The position numbers and the translations under genes were made by a program. A stretch of 64,000 nt of DNA from Rhizomys pruinosus (lineage: Eukaryota > Chordata > Mammalia > Rodentia > Spalacidae): the NCBI GenBank assembly GCA_009823505.1, contig VZQC01001595.1, positions 1,428,771 through 1,492,770 on the forward strand, given 5' to 3'. Positions 45,227 through 57,953 of the stretch are shown piece after piece. The notes beneath the pieces were generated by a model. That model was not told the DNA's origin. It saw only the letters and a program-made list of their open reading frames with translations, and did no database searches. Numbering within the stretch: position 1 is the stretch's first letter; every line of letters begins with the position of its first letter.

Positions 45227-47865
45227 TACTATTTCTCAATCCTCCTGACACTCAGAGTATATGTGGGATTCCTGAAGATGACCTACATTCAGGGTGTAGA
45301 TGTCTATCCTCCATTTTTCATCTTTCCTCTTACCTCCTCCTCCTCTTCTCTCTTTTTCTCCCCTCGCTCTCCATGTAGATTTACACATTAGTCTCACGGC
45401 TCAGCCATCTCTAGCCTTTGAACATCTGCACTTGCCTGGAATGATTTCGCCTCAGGTGGCTTTCTGGACTCTTTTTTATCTTCATCAGTGAAAAGTCCCT
45501 CTCCATTCATCACACATCTTACCCAAACTCCTTGGCCCATTTTCTTACTTTATATTTCTTTAGAGGTACATTGATCAGCATTTCAATTATTGCCTACCTC
45601 CTTTACTAGAATCCCTTCCTGTATTCTATAAAGGAAAATTTTGTGGGATTTTTTTTTCCATTTACCAGCAAGGATGTCAGCTTCTAGGAGAGGGGCTACT
45701 GACAAGTTGTTGCTCAATAGATACTTTTAAAAGATAAAAGACATAGCCCTTCTCACTCTTGAAACCCCTTCATAGATTATTTATGGAGATACTGAACATA
45801 TAACACTTTAGCTCAAATAAATATTTTGAAGAAGGCAATTTTATTAGCATATAGCCTAATTAGTTTTTACCCTTATAGGTAGCAGTAAAATATGATTTCA
45901 CATGTGAATGAGTCTCTACTTTATGGAGCCAAAGATTCTTGCTGCTCATCCATGATCATTTCAGAAAATCCTTATGAAAATATTTATTATTTAATATTCT
46001 CCCTCTATCATCCACTATACAGCCAGAAACTATAAAATGCTGTACATCTTGTATTCATTCTGATTCTTTTTCTCCTGAATCTGGAAGCATGAATGAACAT
46101 ATTTTTGCCCTTGTAAAATTTTTATATACGTTTTTGAATCATAAAAATTTTTCATCAAGAGGTTTAGATTATCCATGATCAGTTTTCACTTCAAAACAAA
46201 TAATTGTAGTGTGCTGTTGAACTTCAGCCAAGTTATCTAAGAGTTGGATTATTCATCACCCCATGGTTATTACGATTAAAGAAATAAATCCCAGCCAGGC
46301 TGTGGTTCCACTCTTTCTCATCTGTTCAGTACTCTAAAATATGAGTTGTGTGGTGATATTTTCAAAAATTCACTCTCCTAATTTCATTATTTTGGAGGAT
46401 GTTGTTCAGTTCCCCCCAAAGTAACTTATCTAGTTTTTCCCTAAATATGTTACTAACAGCCTCTTTTAGAATAGAGGCGACATTATATATGGATGAACGT
46501 GCACAGTCAAATATACTGTTAGGAAAGAGTGTTGAGTGCAGCTACAGTATAAGACTTCTTTGGTAGCAAAGGACATGAATAAGCAGATTGTTAGCTATGT
46601 AGAAATCGTGGTTACACATTATAAAACTCTAATAAAAATCCACCTTGCCACAGGGACCAGTGCTAAGGAACTTGTGAAAAAAGGTTAATTTTCTATTATG
46701 TCTTCTTTATTAATTTTTGCATCATTTTTGACAAAGAAAAATTCCATTTCACTTATTGATTAGTAGTGTAACAGCAAATTTAACACTAAATATAAGGTGT
46801 AAAGTTGTGGGTGGGAAATTGCTAAATTTAAACCATTTTATTCTCAAAGGATAAAGAAAGGAATCCAGAAATAAGAGTGGTTGGTTTGGAGATTTCCAGA
46901 ACAGTGTTCATGGTATCCACTCACAGGCACTTCTCTGAGTTTTTAACCACTTTCTTCTCTTCTTTTATTGGGAAGCAGGTTTGGGGCACAGTATTAAATG
47001 ATGTGCAAGCAACTGGAAGCTACCTGGAATGACACAGGACAGCAACAGGAAAATTCAGAGCCACCAACACATTTAAGCAGAGATGTTCAGTATCCCCAAA
47101 GGTCCATCTCGTCATACCAGGGCCACTGGCCTTTCTCAGTAAAATTAGTGGTCCCATGGAGACATTTATATTGTTTGTTATGTGTCTGCAGGTACAGGAA
47201 GCCAACTCCTGCCAGTGTGAAGTAGACTTTAGAAAAATGCTGCAGTCATCCTTATTACAGCAACCACAGATGTTGCAGTGATGTCTCTGGGAGGTGACAT
47301 TTTATTACTTACTGAATAACAAGTTTTGTTTACTTGATCTGGGGCTTGGCTACCCTTCGATTACCAGTCATGCATATTTTGTTGCTACAGTAAGTTACTT
47401 GTGCGGTAGAACATATGTATTGGAAACTGGAGATTTTTGGGTCCAGTTTGGTGCTTTGAGTACAGAAAAAGTAGTAGAGGACATCCACAAGACCTCCCTA
47501 GAAGTCTATGATGACATGAAAAGGCGTTTTCCCTTGGGACTCATTCATCTTTTGATGACAGACATGATCCATTAGTTCCAAAGGAGCAGGCTTTCCACTT
47601 CAAGTCTATCTTCTCAGTCTGAAAGTGAAGGTTGACTTTGTTTTAAGTGCTGAGAATAAGTTGGTGTTATACTTGACTTTAATAAGAAAGATACTGGATG
47701 TATTTATATATGTACATATCTGTATTATCATAATTTTATCATCATTTGTACATAAGACAGTATTTCAAGAGAATATGACCATCCTCACCCTCTTTTCTAA
47801 CTATGAAAACTGTCATCACTAAGTCTCGATTTTTTCATTTGCAAAGTGACGAATAGTAATTTGGT
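45227..47865. other. Anonymous sequence
   Basis: A pyrimidine-rich run occurs at 45325-45378. Otherwise AT-rich. Frames of 60-95 codons (for example 47294-47575) have no recognisable domain. Confidence 0.4.
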
Positions 47866-47921
47866 TGTCTTAGCTAATCTTTCTGTTGCTGTGATAAAAT
47901 AATCAGATAAAAGCAATTTAA
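47866..47921 (-). mobile_element. MTE-like LTR fragment
   Basis: Only the LTR 3' edge remains: TGTCTTAGCTAATCTTTCTG then 'ttgctgtgataaaataatc', cut off by the adjoining L1. Confidence 0.6.
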
Positions 47922-48395
47922 AAATACAATGCTGCTCTATTCACAATAGCTTGGAAATTGAAACAGCCTAAATGTCTGTCAACTGATGAATCCATAATGA
48001 AAATGCAGTACATATACACAATGGAATATTATTCTGTTATAGAGAAAAATGAAATCATGAAATTCTCAGGTAAATGGATGGAAATGGAAGTCATAATTCT
48101 GAGAGAAGTGACCAGACTCAGAAAGAAAAATACCACCTGTTCTTTTTCATCTGTGGATGTGAGCATTGAATCTTTAGATATATATCTTTAAATTAGAGTA
48201 TCCATTGAAGGCAGGAAGCTAGTAAAGGGCCATAGGAGGTGGACTTCAAGTAAAGCAGGATAGAATTCAGGTGTTATAAAAAGTGAATAATAATGATGGA
48301 ATAGGAAGAGTTCAATGGAGTGGAGTATGGGAAGGGGTATTAGAGAAGAGTGGGGATAAGGAAGGATAACTAAGACTAAAGGACTTTTTAAAATG
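47922..48395 (+). mobile_element. Old L1 3' end
   Basis: ORF2 C-terminal coding text open for about 75 codons from 47958 ('MQYIYTMEYYSVIEKNEIMK'), then a purine-rich 3'UTR (48210-48390). It differs from the younger L1s and is probably an older subfamily. Confidence 0.8.
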
Positions 48396-48403
48396 CTCTA
48401 TGG

Positions 48404-48560
48404 GCCAGGCATGGTGGTGCACACCTTTAATCTTAGCACTCTGGAGGCAGAGGCAAGAGGATCTTTGTGGGTTCAAGGCCAGCCTGCTCTACAGAGGTAG
48501 TTCCAGGACAGCTGGGGCTAGAGGGAGACCCTGTCTTGAAAAGACCAAAAAAAAAAAAAG
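48404..48560 (+). mobile_element. B1 SINE
   Basis: GGCCAGGCATGGTGGTGCAC start, 'ctggggctagagggagacc', and a CTTGAAAAGACCAAAAA tail. TGCTCTATGG on the left and TGCTATATGG on the right are the TSD. Confidence 0.94.
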
Positions 48561-48628
48561 TGCTATATGGAAGCCTAATACTGTAGAAGCTTCTTAAAAT
48601 CTATACAGTATATGCACATGCACTTGTT

Positions 48629-48631
<3 letters not shown>

Positions 48632-48671
<40 letters not shown>
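48632..48671. repeat. GT microsatellite
   Basis: About 20 uninterrupted GT units. Confidence 0.95.
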
Positions 48672-48673
<2 letters not shown>

Positions 48674-48674
48674 T

Positions 48675-49320
48675 TACCCTAAAGTGAAGAGACACTGTCT
48701 CTACCAGAAGCCACAGGCCAGCAAATAAAATCCAAGTACCAGGTATAGATTACCTCCTTTTGAGTTGTTGGTCAGTAGGATCTCATAACCACCTCCACAA
48801 AATTTTACAAACTATTGTCATTGTTCTTGGTTACCTTCTAGAACTTTATGGTAAGACTCTATTGCTGAAGCTGCTATATGTCTGAGTTATAGAACATGAG
48901 AAATAAATCTGGTACTTACTTGGAACTTACTAGCTAGCTTATATAGTGCTAGAAGGTGCTATGCATGCTGCTAAGGGAGAAAGATAATCAATTGTCTTAC
49001 CCAGCATCGAACCCTGGAAACTAAAATTACAATTGGCTAGGCAAGCTATGTTCACTGATATAATAGTGGCATAATGTTATAACCAACTACTTTCTAGTTG
49101 GATTTAAAACCCACTCTAAAAGAAAGAACTCATGCCTGGTACTTTTAGGTGGGTCAAACAAACAAACAAACAAACAAATAAACCAAAACAAAACAATGAA
49201 TGCTTAGGTCACAAGCTCCAGGGAAGATCCTAATACTCTTATTCTATTAAATGAAATAGTAATAAACTTCCCCTAAGTTTAATTAATGGCTCTTCCAATC
49301 ATCGCCAGACAAACTTCTTC
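48675..49320 (+). mobile_element. Unclassified dispersed repeat (family Y), copy 2
   Basis: Diverged relative of 30785-31270, with 'attgtcattgttcttggtta', 'agactctattgctgaagct', 'ctggtacttacttggaact' and 'ctagttggatttaaaaccc'. Contains a (CAAA)n run at 49156-49185. Confidence 0.5.
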
Positions 49321-49344
49321 ACTTCAGGACTTATTTTTTATTTT

Positions 49345-49545
49345 CAATCATGTTATGTGGCTGTGTCTTCATGTAGGTGTGTGCACATGAATACAGTTGC
49401 CCAAGGATGTCAGAGGCATTGGATACTCTTGGAGATGGAAATACAGGGGATGTGAGCCATCCAATATGGGCAGTAGGGTTCAAACTTGGGTTCTCTGCTA
49501 AAGCCTTATGTGATCTTAACTGCTGCATCATTTCTCCAACCTATA
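49345..49545 (-). mobile_element. B2-like SINE, old
   Basis: Complement order of a tRNA-derived SINE: 'tgtgcacatgaatacagttg', 'ttcaaacttgggttctctgc', and ends 'catttctccaacc'. Confidence 0.6.
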
Positions 49546-49619
49546 GAAGCATTGCTTCCAATGGTGATTATTAACACAGAGACCTACAATTGCACAAAAC
49601 ACAGAGGATAATAGACTGG

Positions 49620-50130
49620 AGTGTCACAGTCTTTAAATGGTACACCAGCATCACATGTCATCCCTGCAATCCTCGGGAATGATAGTGGAAGATGGAGCAG
49701 AAAGATTGCAACAGCCCGAGATAGTGGAAATATTCAGAAAAACAGTAGTTTTGGATATGACAGAGCCATGGCACACATGAACTTACAGTGGCTATGACTG
49801 TTTATACATGACGAGCTCAACTTCAAGCTAGGCAAAGTCCAAGCATGGATTGGAGAAGTGCTCATGAATTCCCACGCAGAGCTGGGAGGAGGGGCCCTTT
49901 ACTTCAGAGATGCCACCACTAAGAGGCTACGCATGTTCCCATAGATGGTCCTGCACCCATACACATACAGGCAGCATCAAGTGCACTCGGTGGGTTAAAA
50001 AGTGCGCAAGGTTAGAAGAGAAAAGTGGTAGGGGGAAAGGAGAGCTAATGAAAGGGAGAATATAGGAATTACATTTGACCAAACTGCATTGTAAATATGT
50101 GTGAAATTCTACAACAATTAAAATAACAAA
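49620..50130 (+). mobile_element. Old L1 3'UTR (Lx-like)
   Basis: Third copy of the 25925/38745 family: 'ggtacaccagcatcacatg', 'cctcgggaatgatagtggaa', 'gatatgacagagccatgg', a G-rich tract near 50020-50045, then an A-rich tail at 50113-50135. Confidence 0.7.
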
Positions 50131-50135
50131 AAATC

Positions 50136-50470
50136 AACCCAAAGAGAAAGTGTTTCTTTTGGTTCACAGTTCAAGGTTATAGTTCATCATGGCACAGAAG
50201 TCACAAATCACAATAGCAGGGGCTTGAGGCAGCTCGTCATGGTGGATCCATGATTAAGGAGTGGAAAGTCATGAATGCTTGTGCTCAGCCTAGTTTCTCC
50301 TTGTACTGTCTAGATCCCATCCCCAGGAAGTGTCATAATGGATAGCTTTTCCGACCTCTAATAACCTAGTCAAGGTGATGTGTCACACACATGCATAGAA
50401 GCCCATCTCCCAGGTGAATGTACATCTGTTTAAATTGACAGTTGAGATGAACTACTATAACTCTACCACT
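50136..50470 (-). mobile_element. MTE-like MaLR LTR (3' LTR)
   Basis: Complement of the MTE layout: 'gtgtttcttttggttcacag', 'gttatagttcatcatggcac', 'ggggcttgaggcagctcg', 'attgacagttgagatgaac'. The LTR 3' edge at left is decayed. MaLR internal sequence follows to the right. Confidence 0.75.
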
Positions 50471-51036
50471 TATCATCTTGACAAAAGGACATTACCTTAA
50501 GTCATAACTTTTCAGTCATTATTCCAAAAGTCTCATGTTCTATTCATAATACAAAGTACAGCCCAACTCTGAAAGCTCCCAGGATTTTAAATCATTCCAA
50601 TGGTTTAAAAAGCCAAAGTCTGTATCTCATGTAGGTGTGGTGTCTATGTCTATATGTAGGTGTGGTCACGTGAATATGGATGCCCAAAAATGTCTCAACT
50701 ATGAGTTGAGAAATCAATAACAACAATATTTTCAACCTTCAATGGCACAGAATAATCATTCCCATTTGAAAATGGAAGAGTCAGGCCATAGCAAAATATG
50801 ATCAGACCTAATAAGACTGAATACAGAAGATAAAATATCTAACCTTACACTTTCATATATAGCATCTGTGGTTTGTGACAAAATTGACTGGGAAGGGAAA
50901 CATTAGAGTAGGAAGGGTAAATTGTGTGGGGAATGGGATGGCAAAGCTGAGAAGTAAGTGTAGGGAGGAATAAGTAACACTAAACTCTTTACAAAAATCT
51001 GTATGGAAACATGCCAGTATAGATGCTTCTTTTTAA
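50471..51036 (-). mobile_element. MaLR internal remnant
   Basis: Matches the order of MaLR internal sequence next to the 3' LTR: 'ccaaaagtctcatgttct', 'acagcccaactctgaaagc', then 'aatcattcccatttgaaaa', compare 20110-20130. No open frame. Confidence 0.6.
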
Positions 51037-51037
51037 A

Positions 51038-51247
51038 AAAATAAATTTTATTTATATGTTTTCTGTGTTATGTCTGAATGTGTACAAGTGCAACTGTGTT
51101 GTGCAGTGCCCATGGAGGACAGAAGAGGGGTCAGATCCCCTGGAACTGGACTTATAGATGATTGTTATGTGTCATGTGTATGTTGGGATTTGAACCCAGG
51201 TCCTCTTCAAGAACAGGCAGTGTTCTTAACTGCTGAGCAATCTCTGC
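51038..51247 (-). mobile_element. B2-like SINE
   Basis: Complement of a B2: AAATAAATTTTATTTATATG tail region, 'cagtgcccatggaggacag', 'atttgaacccaggtcctct', and ends 'gagcaatctctgca'. Confidence 0.88.
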
Positions 51248-51391
51248 ATATTTTTTGAGACAGGGTCTCCCTTTAGTCCCAGCTGGCCTGGAGCTCAATA
51301 TGTAGACCAGGCTGGCTTTGAACTCACAGAGATCTCCCTGCCTCTACCTCCCGAGTTCTGGGATTAAAGGCATGTGTCACCATGCCTGGCT
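51248..51391 (-). mobile_element. B1 SINE
   Basis: Abuts the B2: TTTTTTGAGACAGGGTCTCC, 'gaccaggctggctttgaac', and ends 'gtcaccatgcctggc'. Confidence 0.93.
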
Positions 51392-51973
51392 ATCCAATTC
51401 ATTTTTAATGGGGCTCCAAAGTGCTTAGGATCCACACCCCCTCTGCTTTTCTTGCCTGAAAACTTACACAGACCATCTCAAGGTGTTCTACTCTATACCT
51501 CCAACTTTCCTCAGAAGACCTCCCAAGGATCTGACGTCCCTGTTACTCTGGGTTCTTCACTGCAACTAAGGATTCACCTTCAGAACTTCATATATTGACC
51601 TCTAGGGACCTCCTTGAAGGTACCTTAACCCTGTAACACATTGCATAGCCTTAGCTGTTCTTCCTAATCAGCTATCAAGATTTAGTAACTACTCACCCTT
51701 ACACAATACATGCCCGAAAAATCAGTACCACTTGGATATTTCCCAGTTCTACTGCCAGCTCTAGATGAACCTGATTCTCATGAACCACAGTTTGATCAGC
51801 TTCTGTGTGCTTTCTTTGTGGAAACAATCTCCTATGCAGTGGCTTTTCAAGAGGATGGAACTCCTTCAGGTTACCCTTTCTTCCCTCAAATGGATTTAGG
51901 CAGTGATTTATCCTCTGGGTATCTTTACTATTTTCCCAGTGCAGCCTAGAAGGTCTTTTTTTTTTTTAAATCT
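51392..51973. other. Possible MaLR internal remnant, then unassigned sequence with a 79-codon frame
   Basis: 51392-51700 has the composition and some phrases of MaLR internal DNA on the minus strand ('ggttcttcactgcaactaag'), but the match is weak. 51710-51949 is open for 79 codons on the plus strand with an acidic, aromatic-rich peptide ending YYFPSAA. Nothing in it is recognisable. Confidence 0.35.
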
Positions 51974-53140
51974 GATGTTGACCAATGGAACAAAATTGAA
52001 GATCCAAACTTGAGCACATGCAATTTCAGTCACCTCATATTTCAGCAAATTGTCCTGGCAAAACTGGATTAGCATTTGTAGAAGAATAAAACTAAAATCC
52101 TACCTTTCACCCTGCACAAGAATCAACTCCAAATGGATCAAAGACCTCAATGTGTAAACTGAAAATTATAGAAGTAAAGGTTGGAAGTAGCCTATAAGAT
52201 ACGGGCATAGGAAAAAGACTTCCTAAATCAGACAGTAGTTGTGTAGGTTATAAGATCAACAATTGACAAATGGGACCTCATTAAGCTAAAAGGCTTCTGT
52301 ACAGAGCAAAAACCAATCAAAGAAGTGAAGAGAAAACCCACAGTGGGAGGAAACCTTCACCAGTGATACATCTGGCAGAGGTCTAACATGCAGATTGGAT
52401 AAATTACTCAAAAGGCAAAGGAGAAAGAAAACAAATGACCCATTCAAAAGATGGAGTAAAGGGCTGAACAGAGACTTTACAAATGAAGAAGTAAAAATGG
52501 CTGAGAACCACCTTAAAAAGTGACAAACATTGCTAGTGATTAAGGAAATGAAAATTAAAACCATTTTAAGATTTCATCTTACCTCAGTAGACTGGCTATG
52601 ATCCAGAAAACAAAAGATACCAAATGCTGGATAGATTGTGGGGAAAGGGGAACACTCATCCACTGCTGATGGGAATGCAAACTTGTGCAACCCCTATGGA
52701 AAGCAGTGTGGAGAACTCTTAAAAGACTCAAAATGAACCTATAGCTTGATCCAGTCATACAACTTCTGGGTGTATACCAGGTTTATTACGGCTCTCTTCA
52801 CAATAATGAAGAGCTGGAAGTACTCCAAGTGTCCCTCAACTGATAAGTGGATAATGAAAATGTGGTACATCTACACAATGGAGTGCTATGCAGTGGGAAA
52901 GAAAGATGGCATCATGAAATTTGCAGGTAAATGGATGGAACTAGAAACTGTTATGTTAACTGAAGTAACACAGTCCCAGAAAAACAAACAACATATGGTG
53001 TCCCTCATTTGTAGATCCTAGCACCAAACTCATAGATGTAAGTCAAACCTGATGCTATTACAGATATAACTTGAAGTTTATGCCTCTATTTCCCAAGTTC
53101 TAATATTTATGAGAAAGAGTCAATTCCTTCTTTGAAAGTA
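51974..53140 (+). mobile_element. L1 ORF2 3' part, 5'-truncated
   Basis: Begins at 'gttgaccaatggaacaaaat', then the ORF2 C-terminal third with frameshifts (FCTEQKPIKEV-type block near 52290, 'MWYIYTMECYAV' near 52860), then a diverged 3'UTR. The exact 3' end is unclear. Confidence 0.85.
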
Positions 53141-53394
53141 CATTAAAATATACATTAACTTGCTATGTAACATGGGAATGTAAAGTTATATTTCTTTGTG
53201 CCTGCATGCAAAATTACTGTTAAAAAGTGAATCCCAAACATGTTTTGGCATAAAGCCATAGCTTATTTTCAGACTCTGTCATTTTGATATATACGTCTAG
53301 TGCATATATGTTTACTTTGGATTAATATAAAATTAAAGGGAACAACAAAAATAAATGAATAAATAAATAAACTGAAATGTTTATCTCTTTTAAA
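53141..53394. other. Anonymous AT-rich sequence
   Basis: It may include a decayed L1 3'UTR. A short (AAAT)n run lies at 53350-53372. Confidence 0.35.
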
Positions 53395-53756
53395 ATTATA
53401 CCTGCTGTCTCAGCACCAACTTGAATTTTCTCTTGTCTTGAAATTTCTTCTGCCAAGAAAATTGTCCACACCTGAAAATTCAAGTGCACTGATGTTCTCA
53501 AGATATGGGCTGAAAGAAACCAGATTCTTAGACAAAGCATCACACAAATGGCTCCTATCCCTGCTCCCAGTAAAGTCCTTGTTCACCTCTGAAAGTTCAC
53601 AAGACAGTCCTCCATTGCAGATTTTTCTCACCATTCTTTCAACTGTGCACCAGAATCTTCAGTAAGCTCTTATTACAACATTCAAGAGGTTTTGTAGCCC
53701 AAAGTTCCAAACTCTTCCATGGTCCTCCCACAGCCCATTTCTAAACCAATGTTCTG
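53395..53756 (-). mobile_element. MaLR internal remnant next to its 5' LTR
   Basis: Minus strand after the LTR reads the MaLR internal start ('tggaactttgggctacaaaa', compare 21210-21230). A 74-codon frame at 53410-53634 is a gag-type remnant position by family knowledge and is truncated. Confidence 0.7.
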
Positions 53757-54126
53757 TGTTAGTTACTCTTCTTGTTGCTGTGATAAAATGTCCTGACAAG
53801 GGAAACTTAAGGAAGAAAATGTTTATTTTGGCTCAGAGTTTGAGGTTACAGCTCATCATGGTAGGGAAATCACAGCACTGGGATCTTCAAACAGCTGACC
53901 ACACTATATCCACAGTCAAGAATCATAGAGTAATGAGTGTTTGTAACCAGCTCACTTTTTCCTTTTAGTATAGTTCAGAAGGCCATCTATCATGTCACTT
54001 GTAGTAGACAGGTCTTCCCACCTCAATTAACATAATCAAGATATATCCCACACAAGCATTCCCATAGGCTTATCTCCTGGATGGTTCTAGATCTCATCAA
54101 ATTGACAATTGAGACTAACCATCACA
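53757..54126 (-). mobile_element. MTE-like MaLR LTR (5' LTR)
   Basis: Minus strand begins TGTGATGGTTAGTCTC and ends AAGAGTAACTAACA, with 'aaataaacattttcttcc'. 370 bp. Best-preserved MTE-type LTR in the window. Confidence 0.85.
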
Positions 54127-54219
54127 GTTGTGACGGATGAATGATTTATAACTCATTGAATGTAAAACATAGATTTATGCCTAAATTATAGTATATGCTC
54201 AATAAGCATAACATCATGT

Positions 54220-54221
<2 letters not shown>

Positions 54222-54268
<47 letters not shown>

Positions 54269-54306
54269 ATGTGTGTGTGCATGTGTGTGTGTGTGTGTGT
54301 GTATGT
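54222..54306. repeat. Compound AT/GT microsatellite
   Basis: (AT)n at 54225-54250 followed by (GT)n with interruptions to 54303. Confidence 0.95.
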
Positions 54307-57292
54307 GTATCTCCTGCCCAATTAGTTCACTGCACAGCACAATGTAACATTTACTGCTATTGGAATTGGTCAGATATTATGAATGAATAATTTTAACAGA
54401 GATAAAATAATATCTACATTGATATACTCAAGTCTAATTTTGTAATGATTACATCTAGAATCAGTATGGCCATGTTTAATGGACACATTTAGGAGCTGAG
54501 GAAAACACCATCATTCACTGGAAGAATACCAGACATTTCTTGTTTCCGAGTGGCTCTTAGTTTTAGTGTGAAGCATGATCACCTGGAAGAATTCGAAAAA
54601 TATTGATTATGTAGTTCCGTGCCCAGTTTCTGATTTATTGGTCTAGGATAATGACCAAATGGTTCCTTTTTTAGTGATGCTGATTCACTGGTACATGCAT
54701 CATACTTTGAGAAGCAAAATCCAACACTCTACTTTCCAAGTGCTGATCACTCTCTTTGTATTTCACCAACATTTGCTTTTGTCTTTACTATCTTATGTTC
54801 AGGTTTCAGATTAGAAAATGATGAAGAGAAGATTCTAGGAAGCTTTGGATGAATTGATAGAAGAACAACAATGACAACAGTGACTTTATCAAAATAATAT
54901 TTATGCTTTCCTTTCTGAACTTTTAACACTGTATTACAGTTACTTTCTACTTTATAGTTGCATTGAAAATCTTAGAGGGGTTAGATTTTATTTCTATTGT
55001 GTGTGTTGTGTGGTCATAATTTCTGGATTTTTTAAAAGTAGTTGAAATAGCTACTAATAAGATGATTCAGACTGAATATTTCCTTCTAAAAGGTTAAGCG
55101 CTGTTTTGCTTTATTAATTCCATTTCTCTTGCTTTCGTAGAATAACACCCTAATAAGTCAGATTTAGAATGTGATGTGATACAGCATATATGAGACTCAG
55201 GGCATGAATGGAAATTTGTTTGTAATAACTGTCATCCAGGCTGCTTTGGCATATGAGAACATTACTAAGAGATACATCAGTGTGTGAACTCTAACACTAT
55301 ATTTTTTTATTTTAATTGAGGGTTTTAAATTCTGGACAGTTACTTCTCAGGCTGAAAATTACAATCTCATGAAGGCTGTGATGCTATTTTTTGAGAATTC
55401 AAAAAAAAAAATAAAACAATGCTAACTACAGGAAAACATGAAATGAGCAGTTGGTGGGTAAGAAAAAGATTTTCCAATTAATCATAGGCAATATTCACAG
55501 ACTATGTCTTCTTAGTGGTAAATTGCTATTTTGTGATCCTTTGAAAGGCGGCATTTATACATAATACAAATGGATCTTTTTCTAGTCTAAGAATGAATTT
55601 ACACATTTAGTAGCATAGATCTTCCCAGTAAGGGTGTATCCAGTTTCCATCACACCTGTGACTAAATTTGACCTCGTCTTGGAAACACGTTACCTTTTGG
55701 GTGTATGCATTTAAAAACACTCCTTTTACTTTGAAATATCTAATTTAATATATTTAGCCTAACATTAATACATAGTGACTCAGGAGATATTCTCCCAAAT
55801 ACCTCATTCAGGCAGCTGTTGGTAAGACATGTAATGACAAGTGACCACAGGCATAAGACCAGGGGAGGGGTTTTGAAATAGTAGCCAAAGAAAACTTCAT
55901 CTTGTTAAACTGACATGCTACTGAAGAACAGTTGCCCTTTTGAGAAGTGTGCTTCTGGAACATTTCCAACTTTGGGGTGACATTAAGAAAAATAAGAGTT
56001 AAATAGAGTCCTTCAACCTGGTTCTCCAACCGTCTTGGAAGTTAAGCATCAGGCCTCCTAACGGAAGTGCCATGTTAGGACTGGGACAGAAAAGCAGCTG
56101 AGGAGAGAAAAGGACTGTGCTAACAGGATGTTTCTGTATACTTGCTCACAGCTGCATCCTCAAAGAGGATAAATGAGGGCACATTCACTCATTAATCAAC
56201 CAAGAGGGATCATACCACACAGAAAATGCTCTAATCAACTTGCTCGGATGTTTTTGTCCTTAAGCTCAATCAATAATTGCCTGGAAATGAGCCTACAGTT
56301 CTTAGAGCTGGCCTTGGGCCTCTACTCTCTTGTTTCTGAGTTCAGTCAAAGAAGCAAGAGCCAGTTTCCCAAATCCTGTCTATAGATAGAGCTGTGGGTT
56401 TTGACACACACAGCTATCATTTACTGTATTTGCAAGAAAGGAAATGGAACTGGAGTTGAAGTGGTAGAGAAACACTGGAGAGACACCTGGGATGCAGCAG
56501 CAGAACATCCCACCTCTTTCTGTAAAGTCGTGTTAAATTTGGTTTATCTATGTTATTATTTTTACATAATTTGTAGCTTTCATTTCTGTAAAAAATTGAA
56601 ACCTGAAATTTAACAAATACCAGTGAGACAGCAGAAGCCTGCTTTGAGCTATGTTCCTTATGAGCCTGTGAGAAGAGCTGTTTCCAGTTTGGGTTGAGTT
56701 ATAAGGCGAAGCCGTAGTATAGGATTGAGACAGCAATTCTTCACTGCGTGACTTTACTATTTAAAGACAGACTGAGATGCTTTGATTTATTATGCTGTAA
56801 GGTGCTCAAGGTTCAGTCTCTGATCTCATCCTTTGTTTCTCTGTACAAGAAACAGAGGATGCAGAAGGGTAAGAGGTTGCAGAGGTTACTTAGTAGTGAA
56901 TCCAACACGGTTCCCCACATGTTTTTTATTCTTACTACAGTGGTTCAATTAGCAGTAAATTGTGGGATCATCCATTTTCAAACATAAGAACTCAAACATA
57001 TTCTGAAGTAATATATACAGACTTTTGCCTCATAGAACACTACTCTCTATGTCTTCATTGGGAATAGTCCATTCTTGATACTTTGCAATATACATGTAAA
57101 AATGTGAGGGAGATTGAGGTAATGCATATCTTCCTGCAGTGGAGGTGGTAAACTCTCCCAAAGAGCTTACAGTGCTTGTTTACACTCCTAATTTTGGGCT
57201 ATAATAAGCAAGTTATATGATGGGAGAAGCTAGAGATTAAGGAGAGACAGAACTTTAAAATTATATTAGTAAGAGCTGTTTCCTGTTGCAAT
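54307..57292. other. Anonymous sequence
   Basis: The longest stretch without recognised repeats. No frame exceeds about 80 codons. An A run sits at 55400-55410. I see no exon-like signature strong enough to call. Confidence 0.4.
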
Positions 57293-57395
57293 TTTTTTTT
57301 CAGACAAGGGTCTCATATGTGGCCCAGGCTTGCCTCAAATTTGTGATCCTCTTCTGTCAGCTTGAGTTCTGAGATTACAGTTGTAAAGCGACAAG
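57293..57395 (-). mobile_element. B1 SINE, very old fragment
   Basis: T run then 'cagacaagggtctcatatgtggcccaggc' shortened B1 phrases and 'gttctgagattacag'. Strongly decayed. Confidence 0.6.
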
Positions 57396-57593
57396 ATCTG
57401 CTGATTTCTTTTCTTTTTGTAGGTGTGTACTTCCTTTTTTTTAATTATAAAGAAAACCTCTATTTGGGCTTACATTTCAAGATGTCCAAGGTCCATAGAT
57501 CCAGTGGGCCATCTGCCTTCTTTCTGGTGAGTTCTGAAATATAGTTGGTATCTGTTGGGTCCTTCCTACTCTGTGTCTTCTGCTGTCTTCCTC

Positions 57594-57953
57594 TTTTTTT
57601 TTTCTTTTAAATTTTATTTATTTATTTTATATATGTATATATTTTGTACAAGATTATCAAATCTAGACCCGTGTCTCCCACCCTATCCCCCCCACCCCAC
57701 CAGAGCTCATGCATTCTGTCAAAAATTATTTTCAACTTTCTCAGTCTTTCTCAAAATTCTCCATGTGGAAGTTGACTGTTTTGAGCAGAAGTTCACTGTT
57801 TCAGTCAATTCTTTGATGTAGTCCTTTCTGTTGTTGTTGTTGTTTCCAATATGCATCACTCACAACTACTTGGACAAAAGCTCAAGGGGCCGTGCACAAG
57901 AAATACTTACAACTAGGTAATTGGCACTAGCATCCACAGATAAAGGATACCAT
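57594..57953 (-). other. L1 3'UTR
   Basis: From the ORF2 stop at 57954 to the A tail. Contains the G-rich polypurine tract typical of rodent L1 3'UTRs (complement of CCACCCTATCCCCCCCACCCC, near 57679-57699) and a short (GTT)n at 57830-57844. Confidence 0.88.

Noticed and set aside
46900..47230. Possible host exon (more balanced composition, CTGCAG and AG/GT-like words)
   Set aside because: Splice-like words are too common, the frame is short, and no protein family was recognised.
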